Shown piece after piece: positions 24,037-34,203 of a stretch of 50,886 bases of DNA. The notes under the pieces were generated by a model. The model worked only from the letters and a program-made list of their open reading frames with translations. It ran no database searches and was not told the origin of the DNA. The DNA comes from Kiloniellales bacterium. GTDB taxonomy: Bacteria; Pseudomonadota; Alphaproteobacteria; Kiloniellales; JAKSDN01. The first letter of the stretch is position 1. Each line of letters begins with the position of its first letter. The position numbers and the translations under genes are program-made. The stretch spans positions 1 through 50,886 of the forward strand of contig JASJEC010000086.1 in NCBI GenBank assembly GCA_030064845.1, read 5' to 3'.

Positions 24037-25233
24037 GTGAACGCGAAGCTATCCTCATCCAAGCGAACAGACCGCCCGCGCGTGGCGATCATCGGCGGCG
24101 GCGTGGCCGGCCTCGGCATCGGCTGGCGCCTGGCCGAGGCCGGGTGCCCGGTCGAGGTCTTCGACCGTGGCGAGGCGGGGCGCGGCGCGACCTGGGCGGC
24201 GGCCGGCATGCTCGCCGCTGGGGTTGAGACCGAGCCGGGCGAGGAGGCCCTGCTCGCGCTGACCCGCTGGAGCCAGGAGCTCTGGCCTGGTTTCGCCAGC
24301 GATCTGGAGCAGGCTTCGGGCCGGAACATCGGCTACCGAGACGAAGGCACTCTGGTGGTCGCGCTCAACCGGGACGACGCCGCCCGCCTGCGCTCGTCCT
24401 TCGAGTTTCAGACCGGGCTCGGGGTCGAGCTGCACTGGCTCTCGGGCCGCGAGGCGCGCCGCCGCGAGCCCTATCTGGTACCCGGTACCACCGCCGGGGT
24501 CTTCTCGCCGCGCGATCACCAGGTCGACAACCGCGCCTTGGCGGAGGCGCTGAAGACCGCCTTTTCTCGCGCCGGCGGCCGGCTCCACGAGCGGGCCCCG
24601 GTTACCGGCCTGGATCACGCGGGCGGCAGGGTTCGCGGCGTAAGCCTCGAGAACCATTCGGTTCCTGCCGATCTCGTTGTGCTCGCCGCGGGCGCCTGGT
24701 CGCGCGATCTCGCGGGCCTGCCCGAGCACCTTCGACCGCCGGTGCGGCCGGTCAAGGGCCAGATGCTGGCGCTCGCCATGGACCCAGCGGCGCCGCTTCT
24801 TCATCACGTGCTCTGGGCGCCGGGGATCTACCTCGTGCCCCGCCGCGACGGGCGCCTGATCGTCGGCGCCACGGTCGAGGAGAAAGGCTTCGACGACCGG
24901 CTGACGGCCGGCGGGCTGTTCGCCCTGCTCGAGGCTGCCTGGCGTGCGGTGCCGGCGATCGAGGAGCTGCCGGTCGAGGAGATCTGGGTCGGCCACCGGC
25001 CGACGAGCCGCGACGACGCGCCGATCCTGGGGCCCAGCGCCCTGGAGGGCCTGGTGATCGCGACCGGCCATCACCGCAACGGTATCCTCCTGGCGCCGGT
25101 TACCGCCGACGCGGTCAGCCGCTACGTCCTGACCGGCGAGATCGCCGACGCGCTGCTGCCCTTTGGCGCCGAACGCTTCGCGGACCCGGCCGGAGGGTCG
25201 CCGGTCGCGCGGGTGGCGGGGGCCTCATCGTGA
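24037..25233 (+). CDS. thiO: Glycine oxidase, thiamine biosynthesis
   Basis: 398 aa FAD-dependent DAO-family enzyme. It has the dinucleotide motif VAIIGGGVAGLGIGWRLA, then EVFDRG, GATWAAAGMLAAG, a C-terminal VGHRPTSRDDAPILG and the FAD-binding ATGHHRNGILLAP. It oxidises glycine to dehydroglycine (iminoacetate) for the thiazole moiety, replacing the radical enzyme ThiH. The start is GTG at 24037, just after the riboswitch ribosome-binding site; the ATG at 23953 lies inside the riboswitch and is not credible. It overlaps thiS by 4 bp (GTGA). Confidence 0.92.
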   Translation: MNAKLSSSKRTDRPRVAIIGGGVAGLGIGWRLAEAGCPVEVFDRGEAGRGATWAAAGMLAAGVETEPGEEALLALTRWSQELWPGFASDLEQASGRNIGYRDEGTLVVALNRDDAARLRSSFEFQTGLGVELHWLSGREARRREPYLVPGTTAGVFSPRDHQVDNRALAEALKTAFSRAGGRLHERAPVTGLDHAGGRVRGVSLENHSVPADLVVLAAGAWSRDLAGLPEHLRPPVRPVKGQMLALAMDPAAPLLHHVLWAPGIYLVPRRDGRLIVGATVEEKGFDDRLTAGGLFALLEAAWRAVPAIEELPVEEIWVGHRPTSRDDAPILGPSALEGLVIATGHHRNGILLAPVTADAVSRYVLTGEIADALLPFGAERFADPAGGSPVARVAGASS

Positions 25234-25439
25234 GCGGGACGATCACCGTGAACGGCGAGACCAGGACGCTGCGCGCGGCGACGGTCCTCGAGCTGCTGCG
25301 GGACGAGCGGCTGGAGACGGAGCGCGCCGGCCTAGCCGTTGCGCGCAACGGTGCCGTGGTGCCGCGCCGGGCCTGGCCCGATACGGCGCTGGCCGACGGC
25401 GACAGGATCGAGATCGTTAAGCCTTTCTCCGGGGGATGA
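25230..25439 (+). CDS. thiS: Sulfur carrier protein ThiS
   Basis: 69 aa ubiquitin-fold protein. It begins ITVNGETRTL and ends VKPFSGG, with the C-terminal Gly-Gly that is adenylated and thiocarboxylated to donate sulfur to ThiG. The GTG start overlaps the thiO stop, so the two are translationally coupled. ThiF, the activating enzyme, is not in the window. Confidence 0.94.
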   Translation: MSGTITVNGETRTLRAATVLELLRDERLETERAGLAVARNGAVVPRRAWPDTALADGDRIEIVKPFSGG

Positions 25440-26902
<1,463 letters not shown>

Positions 26903-27301
26903 AGTTAACCAAGGTCTCCCTCGGTCGCCGCCGCCGACCGGTTCAGGGCCGCGCGCCGGCGGAATCCGGAGTCGCTTTTCCGGCAGGCCTCGGTTGACCG
27001 TTTCAAAAGCGACGGGTGTGTCAATTTCGTGGCCCTGTCGTTGGGGAAAAGAGGTTAATCAATTTTTATAACTCTATGCTTTTACTGGGATCACACCCAG
27101 GGAACGAGGACGAGTTGAGCGTGTTCCGAATGACAGCAGAGCTTCGTAACCGCTTGCTTGAGACGCCCGCCATCAATAGGCTAACCGCCGGAAACAACTG
27201 GAAAACGCGGTCAGGCGCGCGGTGCACTGGCAACGCCCGCCCCGGCCGCCGTCAGCGGTTGAATAATCAGGCTGTTGAGCTTTACCGCGGGGGTTGCACC
27301 G
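26903..27301. other. Intergenic region between thiE and the M23 peptidase gene
   Basis: No coding region is supported in about 400 bp. It holds a perfect 9-bp inverted repeat GTCGCTTTT (26971-26979) / AAAAGCGAC (27005-27013), a CtrA-like site near 27055 and a mixed-composition stretch leading to the peptidase start. A possible reading frame from 27016 lacks codon bias and homology. Confidence 0.5.
27055..27072. promoter_or_regulatory. CtrA-like half-sites (TTAA-N7-TTAT)
   Basis: TTAA at 27055-27058 is followed, after 7 bp, by TTATAAC (27066-27072). The CtrA consensus is TTAA-N7-TTAAC, so the second half has an AT slip. It lies 230 bp upstream of a peptidase-bactofilin pair, genes whose products act in cell-cycle-linked shape control. 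Suggestive only. Confidence 0.25.
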
Positions 27302-29035
27302 ATGTCCTCTTCGCCAACGAAAGGCAAGCCCAAGAAGTCGGACCGACCACGACGCCCAACCAGCGGTGACGGCAAGGCCGCCGCCCAGAAGGGGTGGCCG
27401 AAGCATGAGAAGAGGACGAACCTTGTGAGCCACAGCCTTCAACAGAGAGTAGCCAATCTGTCCGATCGCTTGTTCGTCGAGCGTGAACTCTTCCTGAGGT
27501 CGGACGGGCGGGTTCGCTACCTCCGGATATCCCGAAAGCTGCAGATCTCCGCGGCGGCCATGTTGACCGTGGCCTTCGTATGGATCGCCTTTTCCAGTCT
27601 CACGGTCGCCTTCCACCAGACCATCGTCTCCGGCAAGGAGACCGAGATCGAGCGCCAGCGTCTGGCCTACGTCGACCTGCTGAGCGAGGTCTCGGATTAC
27701 CACGAGGAATTCACGCAGATCACGCGCAACCTCGAGGAGAACCAGGACTACCTGCTGTCGCTCCTGGCCCGGGGCGAGGAGGCCTTCGACGAGCTGTCCT
27801 CGCTGCGCAGCGAGCTGCGCGAATCCCAGAGCGAGCGGGCGCGGATCCTGCTGGCGCGCGAAGGGCTGCGCCGCCGTCTCGATACCTTCCAGACCGAGCT
27901 GTCGCAGACCCTCGGCGGGACCGCCGAGCTCGAGGACAGGCTGTCCAAGCTGTCGGCGGTCCTCGCGCCGGATGACGCGGAGCTGCGCGGCCTCGAGGAG
28001 GCGCGCCGCCGCCTGGTGCGCGACCTGAACCGGACCGACAAGGAGATCGCCGAGGTCAGCCAGGAGAACAACCAGCTGTCCTCCGCCATGGAAGACCTCG
28101 GCCAGCAGCTGACCGAGACCTCGAGTGAGCGCGACGAGCTGATCGAGGAGCGCGGGGCTCTGACCGAGCAGGTCGCCGAGCTCGAGCGCCAGGTCACCCA
28201 GGCCGACCTGACGACCGGAGGCCTGAACGCCCAAATCGTGAGTCTCGAAGAGGCGCTCGCCGCGATGCGCGACCGCAGCGACCAGGTGGTCGTCGAGCGC
28301 AACGAACTGCAGACCCGCATCGCGGGCCTTGAACAGCGCCTGGTCGACATGCGCGAGACCCAGCAATCGATCGTCGACCGCCTGTCGGAGCGCACCCTGG
28401 TGTCGATCGACGCCTTCGAGCAGACCGTGGCCATGACCGGCCTGGACATCGAATCGCTGCTCGCCAGCGCGGGCGGAGAGAGCCAAGTCAGTGGCCAGGG
28501 CGGCCCCTTCATTCCGGGCGATTTCGTTGTCGAGCAGGATCCGCTCCACTCGCTCCAGGCTTCGATCGCTATGCTCGACCTGCAGATGGACCGCTGGGAG
28601 GGTCTTCAGGAGGTCGTCCGCAGCATCCCCTTGACCTCGCCCCTGGACCAGTTCCGCATCACCAGCACCTTCGGCAAGCGGCGCGACCCGGTGAACGGGC
28701 GAGTCTCCAGGCACTACGGCCTCGACCTCGCGGCGCCGATGCGCACCCCGGTGATGGTCACGGCGCCGGGCAAGGTCGTCTTCGCCGGTTGGAAGGGCCG
28801 CTTCGGTCGCGTGATCGTGGTCGACCATGGTCACGGCATCCGGACCCGCTACGCCCATCTCAGGAAGATCCTGGTCAAGGTCGGCCAGAAGGTCGGGCAC
28901 CGCGAGAAAATCGGCCTGCTGGGCAGCTCCGGGCGCAGCACGGGCCCGCACGTCCACTACGAGGTGCAGCTGAGAGGCAAGCCCCTCGATCCCATGAAGT
29001 TCCTCCAGGCTGGAAAACACGTCTTCAAAGGATAA
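27302..29035 (+). CDS. M23-family (LytM) peptidoglycan endopeptidase with membrane anchor and coiled coil
   Basis: 577 aa. A basic cytoplasmic N-terminus (about 80 residues) precedes one transmembrane helix (82-104, ISAAAMLTVAFVWIAFSSL). A long coiled coil follows (about 110-430). The C-terminal LytM domain starts at ITSTFGKRRDPVNGR and keeps the zinc ligands in HYGLDLAAP and HVHYE, so it should be active. The ATG at 27302 follows GGGGG; upstream codons belong to no family. It sits 7 bp before a bactofilin gene. Paired M23 peptidase and bactofilin genes control local wall remodelling in several alphaproteobacteria (LmdC-BacA) and Helicobacter (Csd1-CcmA). Cleavage of peptide cross-links in the periplasm is expected. 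Confidence 0.9.
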   Translation: MSSSPTKGKPKKSDRPRRPTSGDGKAAAQKGWPKHEKRTNLVSHSLQQRVANLSDRLFVERELFLRSDGRVRYLRISRKLQISAAAMLTVAFVWIAFSSLTVAFHQTIVSGKETEIERQRLAYVDLLSEVSDYHEEFTQITRNLEENQDYLLSLLARGEEAFDELSSLRSELRESQSERARILLAREGLRRRLDTFQTELSQTLGGTAELEDRLSKLSAVLAPDDAELRGLEEARRRLVRDLNRTDKEIAEVSQENNQLSSAMEDLGQQLTETSSERDELIEERGALTEQVAELERQVTQADLTTGGLNAQIVSLEEALAAMRDRSDQVVVERNELQTRIAGLEQRLVDMRETQQSIVDRLSERTLVSIDAFEQTVAMTGLDIESLLASAGGESQVSGQGGPFIPGDFVVEQDPLHSLQASIAMLDLQMDRWEGLQEVVRSIPLTSPLDQFRITSTFGKRRDPVNGRVSRHYGLDLAAPMRTPVMVTAPGKVVFAGWKGRFGRVIVVDHGHGIRTRYAHLRKILVKVGQKVGHREKIGLLGSSGRSTGPHVHYEVQLRGKPLDPMKFLQAGKHVFKG

Positions 29036-29042
29036 CAGCGCT

Positions 29043-29435
29043 ATGCCGGCAGCTACGCCTTCGATCATCGGTGCCGATCTGGTCATCAACGGCAACCTGA
29101 TCACCAAGGGAGACATCCAACTCGACGGCACCCTGATCGGGGACGTCGACAGCGATTCGCTGACCATCGGCGAGAACGCCAAGGTAGAGGGTTCGATCTC
29201 GGCCAAGCAGCTGCGCATTTCGGGTGCGGTGGTCGGCGAGCTCTCGGCCGAGAACGTCGTTCTGACCAAGAGCGCGAAGGTCACTGGCGACGTGATCCAC
29301 GAAAGCCTCGAGATCGAGATGGGCGCGACCGTGGAAGGCAATCTGAAACGCCGACAGGCCAAGACCGAGCCGGCCGCCAAGCTGGCGGCGGTCGCCGGCG
29401 CGGACGCCGACTTCAGCGCAGCGGACGAGGCCTAG
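29043..29435 (+). CDS. Bactofilin family cytoskeletal protein
   Basis: 130 aa. The core is a right-handed beta-helix built from short repeats (INGNLITKGDIQLDGTLIGDV, LTIGENAKVEGSISAKQLRISG, VVGELSAENVVLTKSAKVTGDV, LEIEMGATVEGNLKR), flanked by disordered ends, the hallmark of PF04519. It polymerises without nucleotides and typically scaffolds a peptidoglycan enzyme at curved membrane sites. Seven bp separate it from the M23 peptidase gene, so the pair is co-expressed and the peptidase is the likely partner. Confidence 0.93.
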   Translation: MPAATPSIIGADLVINGNLITKGDIQLDGTLIGDVDSDSLTIGENAKVEGSISAKQLRISGAVVGELSAENVVLTKSAKVTGDVIHESLEIEMGATVEGNLKRRQAKTEPAAKLAAVAGADADFSAADEA

Positions 29436-29454
29436 CCCGCGCCTGGGCCGCGGT

Positions 29455-30444
29455 TCAGCGGCCGATCGCGGCGCAGAAGGTCTCCGGGTCCACGTTTCCG
29501 CCCGATAGCACAACGCCGACCCGCTTCCCGCGGGCGCGGGCCTTGCCGCTCAGCAGTGCCGCGAGGGCAACGGCGCCGCCCGGCTCGACCACCAGTTTCA
29601 GGACGCGAAAGGCAAAGGCCATGGCCTGGGCGACCTCGGCGTCGCTGACCACGAGACCCCCGGCCAGCCGCTGACGGTTGATCTCGAAGGTCACGGCGCC
29701 GGGCCGCGCCGCGAGCAGGGCGTCGCAGAACGAGCGGGCCTCGGGGTCGTTCCCGAGCCTCTCGCCGGCGGCGAGCGAGCGCGCCGTGTCGTCGAAGCCC
29801 GCCGGCTCGACCGCGAATATCTCGGTTGCCGGGCTCAGCTCGCCGAACGCCAGGGCGATGCCCGAGACCAGACCGCCGCCGCCGCAGCACACCAGCAGCA
29901 GGTCCACGGCGCCGCCCTGGTGCTCCGCCTGGCGGGCGATCTCCAGGCCGCAGGTGCCCTGGCCGGCGATGATGTCCCGGTCGTCGTAGGGCCGGACAAG
30001 GGTCGCGCCGCGCTCGGCGACGATCTCGGCGGCGACCGCTTCGCGCTCCTGGCGGTAGCGGTCGTAGCACAGCACCTCGGCACCGTAGCCCCGCGTGTTC
30101 TCGATCTTGATCGCGGGGGCGTCGGCCGGCATCACGATCGTCGCCGGCGTGTCCAGCAGCGCGGCGGCGGCGGCCACGCCCTGGGCGTGGTTGCCCGAAG
30201 AGAAGGCGACGACGCCGGCCGAGCGCTCCGCTTCGGAGAGTTGCGCGATCCGGTTGTATGCGCCGCGGAACTTGAAGGAGCCCGTACGCTGCAGCATCTC
30301 GGGCTTGAGCAGCACCTCGGCACCGGCCAGCTCGTCGAGGGCGGCGGAGCGGAGCAGGGGGGTCTCCTCGGCGACGCCCGCCAGCCGCCGCGCGGCGGCT
30401 TCGATCTCGGCGAAACCAGGCGCCGTCCCGCGATCCTCGTTCAT
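29455..30444 (-). CDS. Threonine/serine dehydratase-like PLP enzyme
   Basis: 329 aa, fold-type II PLP enzyme. The PLP lysine is Lys58 in GSFKFRGAYN. SSGNHAQGVA holds the Asn-Gly loop and CCGGGGLVSGIA binds the PLP phosphate. The length lacks the C-terminal ACT domain of biosynthetic IlvA, so it is a catabolic threonine dehydratase, a serine racemase/dehydratase or a hydroxyaspartate-dehydratase relative. It overlaps the upstream alpha/beta hydrolase gene by 4 bp (ATGA) and is the third gene of a minus-strand unit. Convergent with bactofilin, gap 19 bp. Confidence 0.87.
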   Translation of the reverse strand: MNEDRGTAPGFAEIEAAARRLAGVAEETPLLRSAALDELAGAEVLLKPEMLQRTGSFKFRGAYNRIAQLSEAERSAGVVAFSSGNHAQGVAAAAALLDTPATIVMPADAPAIKIENTRGYGAEVLCYDRYRQEREAVAAEIVAERGATLVRPYDDRDIIAGQGTCGLEIARQAEHQGGAVDLLLVCCGGGGLVSGIALAFGELSPATEIFAVEPAGFDDTARSLAAGERLGNDPEARSFCDALLAARPGAVTFEINRQRLAGGLVVSDAEVAQAMAFAFRVLKLVVEPGGAVALAALLSGKARARGKRVGVVLSGGNVDPETFCAAIGR

Positions 30445-31352
30445 GCCGTTCCGGTCCCGGTCTTCATCGCCGCCCCGGCGTGACCGGCATCGACCAGATC
30501 CAGGTAGCGTTCGATCTCGGGCAGCGCCGGCTCTTCATCCAGAGCGGGCGTATGGCCGACGCCCTCGACGGCGAGCCGGATCAGGTCCGGCTTCTCCTCC
30601 GCCATGCGGTCGAAGGTGTCCTGTTTCAGGATATCCGACAGCATGCCGCGGATCGCGAGCACCGGCAGATGACGCAGTCCCCGGAAGTAGGGCCAGAGGT
30701 CGGGCAGCCCGTTGCGCGTCTTGCGCAGCGCATGGGCAATCGCGGGGTCCCAGTCCTGATGCAGGCGGCCGTCCTCCTTGCGCCGGAAGGTGGCCTCCGC
30801 GAAGTGCCGCCACTTCTCCTCGCTGTTGAGCGAGAACTGCGCGTAGAGCTCCTTGACGTGGACCACGGCGCTGTCCCAGTCGTCCACGATCTGCTCGCGC
30901 TCCACGTAGACCAAGATCCGGTCCATGCCGTCGAGGTCCACCTCCGGGCCGATATCGTTCAGGATCGCCCCGGACAGCATGGTGGGCGCCAGCACGGAGA
31001 GACCCATGGCGATAATGCCGCCCAGCGAGGTGCCGCAGACGACCACGCCGTGTACGCCTGAAGCGAACAGGATCTGCAGGATATCGGCGGCGTAGACCTC
31101 GGCCCGGTAGTTGCGCCAATCCGGATCGCGGTCGGAGAGGCCTCGGCCGCGGTAATCCGGGCAGAGCACACGGCGGTGCGCCGCCAGGCGCCTGGCCAGG
31201 GTGTGGTAGTCCTTGGAATTGCGCACGAGGCCGCCGAGGCAGAGCACCGGCGTCCCCGGCGCCTGCGGCGACCCGTAGTCGCGCAGATAGAGCCGCAGAC
31301 CGTCCTGGGCGGTCACCCATCGTTCGCGGTATTCTGGTGCCTCGTCCGTCAT
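30441..31352 (-). CDS. Alpha/beta-fold hydrolase
   Basis: 303 aa. Strand-turn LCLGGLVRNSKDYHTLA precedes DYRGRGLSD, the nucleophile elbow CGTSLGG (Ser), an acid in the IRGMLSDIL region and a His in VEGVGHTPALDEE. It resembles epoxide-hydrolase and 3-oxoadipate-enol-lactonase-like esterases. The substrate is unknown. It is 10 bp downstream of the haloacid dehalogenase gene and overlaps the dehydratase gene, pointing to a shared small-molecule catabolic role. Confidence 0.85.
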   Translation of the reverse strand: MTDEAPEYRERWVTAQDGLRLYLRDYGSPQAPGTPVLCLGGLVRNSKDYHTLARRLAAHRRVLCPDYRGRGLSDRDPDWRNYRAEVYAADILQILFASGVHGVVVCGTSLGGIIAMGLSVLAPTMLSGAILNDIGPEVDLDGMDRILVYVEREQIVDDWDSAVVHVKELYAQFSLNSEEKWRHFAEATFRRKEDGRLHQDWDPAIAHALRKTRNGLPDLWPYFRGLRHLPVLAIRGMLSDILKQDTFDRMAEEKPDLIRLAVEGVGHTPALDEEPALPEIERYLDLVDAGHAGAAMKTGTGTA

Positions 31353-31362
31353 GGCGCGCCGG

Positions 31363-32049
31363 TCAGAGGCCCAGCAGGGGCGGCAGGTCTGCCAGAGAGT
31401 GGATGATGGCCGAGAACGTCCCCGGCAGACGGTCGGGCTGCTTGTTGAAACGGTTCATCCACGCGACCCGGAAGCCGAAATGCGCCGCCCCGGAGGCGTC
31501 CCAGGCGTTGGTCGAGATGAAGGCGATTCGTTCGCCCGGAACCGCCAGCTGGTCTACCGCGAACTGATAGACGCGTCCGTCGGGCTTGTAGACGCCGACG
31601 GACTCGATCGACAGGCAGTGGTCCAGCAGACCGGCGATCCCGGCGGAGGTGACGGCCGCCTCGAGCATGCGTGGCGACCCGTTGGAAAGGATCGCGGTCG
31701 CCTTGCCGCCTGCGCGCAAGCGGTCCAGGCAGTCCGAAACGTCATCGTAGGCGTCGAGCGTCAGGTAGAGTTCCATGAGCCGCGCCTGAAGCGCCGGATC
31801 CTCGGCCGCGTGGGCCTGGAGGGCGAATGCCAGGGCCTCCTCCGTGACCTGCCAGAAGTCCGCGTGGGCCCCCATCAGGCTGCGCAACCAGGTGTACTCC
31901 AGCTGCTTCTGACGCCAGAGATCCGACACGGCCTGGGCCTTCTGGCCGAGCGCGCCGCCGCCGCGGGCCACGGCCGAGTGGACATCGAACAGCGTCCCGT
32001 AGGCGTCGAAGACGCAGGCGCCGATGTCTGAGAAAGCCGGATTACTCAT
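31363..32049 (-). CDS. Haloacid dehalogenase, type II (L-2-haloacid dehalogenase)
   Basis: 228 aa, HAD superfamily. Nucleophile Asp15 is in CVFDAYGTLFD. Type II dehalogenase residues recur: Arg in YTWLRSLMG, LSNGSP, YKPDGRVYQFA (Lys and Tyr), and FISTNAWDASGAAHFG (Ser, Asn, Asp). These match the L-DEX active site, so hydrolytic removal of halide from L-2-haloalkanoates is probable. Many such enzymes are annotated without proven activity. The ATG at 32049 is taken; a start at 32094 would add 15 unrelated residues. First gene of a three-gene unit. Confidence 0.88.
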   Translation of the reverse strand: MSNPAFSDIGACVFDAYGTLFDVHSAVARGGGALGQKAQAVSDLWRQKQLEYTWLRSLMGAHADFWQVTEEALAFALQAHAAEDPALQARLMELYLTLDAYDDVSDCLDRLRAGGKATAILSNGSPRMLEAAVTSAGIAGLLDHCLSIESVGVYKPDGRVYQFAVDQLAVPGERIAFISTNAWDASGAAHFGFRVAWMNRFNKQPDRLPGTFSAIIHSLADLPPLLGL

Positions 32050-32211
32050 CCCTGTCCCGTCCTCGCAATCCCGCCGGCCCGATCCTCGGATCACCGGCGC
32101 GGCTGCTCAAGAATGCGTCTCCAGCCCTGGAAGGCAATCGGAAAGTGCCCCGCCCGGGCCGGCACGATACCGGTCGTGGCGCCAGGCCCGGCAAGCCGCC
32201 TGGCGGGCGTT

Positions 32212-34203
32212 CTAGAGGGCGCCCTGATAGGGCGCGTCGATCCACTCTGGACGGATGGCCAGCTCCTCGGCCGCCAGGCGGGCGTTGTAGACGGGAACGG
32301 ACTCGAGCACGCGCTGCACGTAGTTCCGGGTTTCCGAGAAGGGAATGCGCTCGATCCACTCGATCGGATCGACATCCGGGTCGCGCGGATCGCCGTTCTC
32401 CGCGAGCCACTCGTCGACACGCTTGGGTCCGGCGTTGTAGCCGGCCAAGGCGAGGATGTAGGAGCCGTCGAAACGCTCCAGCAGCGTCTTGATGTAGGCC
32501 TGACCCAGGCGGAGGTTGAAGTCCGGGTCCTCGGTCAGCTTGCGCCGGTCGTAGGAGACCTTGAGCCGGCGCGCCACCCGCTTGGCGGTCGCCGGCATGA
32601 GCTGCATCAGGCCGCGCGCCCCGGCGTGGCTCTTCGCCGCCGTGTAGAACCCGCTCTCCTGGCGGATCAGGGCGTAGACCAGCCTGGGATCGAGGTCCTT
32701 GACGATCTCGATGCGCGGGGCGGGATAGAGGTGCTCGCGCAGGATAATGCCCTTATTGCGCGCCGCCTTGGCGGTCCGCAGGGCGAGATCAGGACGATTC
32801 TGAGCCGCCGCCAGCCGCGCGGTCAGCAGGTAGTCGCTCGCGTCTTCGGCCCGCCCGATCAGATGCAGGAAGAAGCGCTTCTGGACATTTGCCTGCTCCA
32901 GCTCGCCCAGAACCCGGACAACGCGGACCAGCTCGCGCTGGTGGAAGCTTTTGTGTGCCGCGTCGTCCGGTTCCAGCGGCTCCGGCAGGTCGACCCTGAG
33001 GGTCCTCTGGCCGAGCCGCTCGGCCGCCATCTGACCGTAGAAGGTCGCCGAGAGGTTGGCGGCGATCCGTCGCCAGTGCTTGACCCACTTCGTGTCGCCC
33101 TTGGCTTCTGCCGCCTCGCCGGCCCAGAAGGCGCCGCGCGCCCGGCTGACCCCGGTGGTCACGTTGTGGTAGAGGCGGGTGAAGTGCTGATAGGCGAGCT
33201 TCGCGTCGTCGAGGAAACTCAGGGCGACCCAGCCGGCCAGCCATTCGCCCTCGGCGTAGCCGACCCCGCGTTCGAACCCGTGACTGCTGGCGATGCGGTA
33301 GGCGACCTCGTAATCCTTCCGCTCGATCGCCTCGCGCGCCGCCCAGCGGCGCAGCGACCACCAGGTCTTGGGATAGGGCGCTTCCGGGCGCGGCGGGTCG
33401 AGGTAGGCGATGACACCCTCGTAATCCCGCTTGCGCCGATGCCAGCGGGCGCGCTCGTAGACCAGGCCGGGGTCGTCCCGCAGGGCTTCGGGGACCTTCT
33501 TCACGGCCTGCTGCGCCCCCTTGCGGCGCAGGGCGGTCAGCAGCCGGGCCTCCGCCAGCGCGACGTAGTCGTAGCCCACCCGGCGCGCCTGGCGGCGCGC
33601 CGGCCCGACGCGCCGCTTCCACAAGAGACGGTCGAGGCGGTTGACGTTGTCGCGCGTCTGCAGGACCGGCTGATAGCCTTGGAGGACCGCGCGCTCCTGC
33701 GCCTCGGTCAGGTCGTGGCGCGTCCAGGCCCGGCGGATCTGGGCCGTCGCCTCCTCGCTGCGGCCGGCCGCCTCCAGCGCTTCGGCGTAGCGCAGAATCC
33801 CGGTGGCCGAGATCGGGCGGCGCTTGTCGAACCAGAGCAGGGCCTCGGCTGCTGCAAGATCCTCCGGCATCGCCTCTTCCGCTTTCCGGCGCAGCGCGGT
33901 CATGCCCGGCCAATGGGGGTTCTGGTCCAGAAAGGCCACAAGCTCGTCGAACTCTGCCTCGCTGGCCGCGTCGCTATAGACCAGCCATTCGACCAGCTTG
34001 CGGGCCAGCGGCGACCCGCCCTTTTCGGCCTCGGCCAGGGCTTGATCGAACCTGCCGCGCTCGACCGCTTCGAGGGCCCGGCCATAGCGCTCGCGGTCCT
34101 GCTCCGAGAGCAGGCGGGCCTGCGCGGTCGCGGCCCCCATGCCCGGAATGAGCAGGAGAATTGCGACAAAAATCCCCCAAAGTGGATGCAATCGCCTCCC
34201 CAT
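32212..34203 (-). CDS. Soluble lytic murein transglycosylase
   Basis: 663 aa. A signal peptide (IFVAILLLIPGMGAATAQA) directs it to the periplasm. A long superhelical region follows, then the SLT catalytic domain: LIRQESGFYTAAKSHAGARGLMQLMP with the catalytic Glu, then DPDFNLRLGQAYI, ALAGYNAGPKRVDEW and IPFSETRNYVQRVLE. It cleaves murein glycan strands to anhydro-muropeptides. The size fits E. coli Slt70. It is divergent from dapA, a common alphaproteobacterial arrangement. The ATG at 34203 follows AGAGGTC. Confidence 0.94.
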   Translation of the reverse strand: MGRRLHPLWGIFVAILLLIPGMGAATAQARLLSEQDRERYGRALEAVERGRFDQALAEAEKGGSPLARKLVEWLVYSDAASEAEFDELVAFLDQNPHWPGMTALRRKAEEAMPEDLAAAEALLWFDKRRPISATGILRYAEALEAAGRSEEATAQIRRAWTRHDLTEAQERAVLQGYQPVLQTRDNVNRLDRLLWKRRVGPARRQARRVGYDYVALAEARLLTALRRKGAQQAVKKVPEALRDDPGLVYERARWHRRKRDYEGVIAYLDPPRPEAPYPKTWWSLRRWAAREAIERKDYEVAYRIASSHGFERGVGYAEGEWLAGWVALSFLDDAKLAYQHFTRLYHNVTTGVSRARGAFWAGEAAEAKGDTKWVKHWRRIAANLSATFYGQMAAERLGQRTLRVDLPEPLEPDDAAHKSFHQRELVRVVRVLGELEQANVQKRFFLHLIGRAEDASDYLLTARLAAAQNRPDLALRTAKAARNKGIILREHLYPAPRIEIVKDLDPRLVYALIRQESGFYTAAKSHAGARGLMQLMPATAKRVARRLKVSYDRRKLTEDPDFNLRLGQAYIKTLLERFDGSYILALAGYNAGPKRVDEWLAENGDPRDPDVDPIEWIERIPFSETRNYVQRVLESVPVYNARLAAEELAIRPEWIDAPYQGAL

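Noticed and set aside
27016..27369. A 117-codon plus-strand frame upstream of the M23 peptidase gene
   Set aside because: It overlaps the peptidase start, lacks a good ribosome-binding site and shows no family resemblance.
27173..29380. A 735-codon minus-strand frame across the M23 peptidase gene and the start of bactofilin
   Set aside because: It is a shadow of two genes with clear domains and catalytic residues. The translation is low in conserved motifs.
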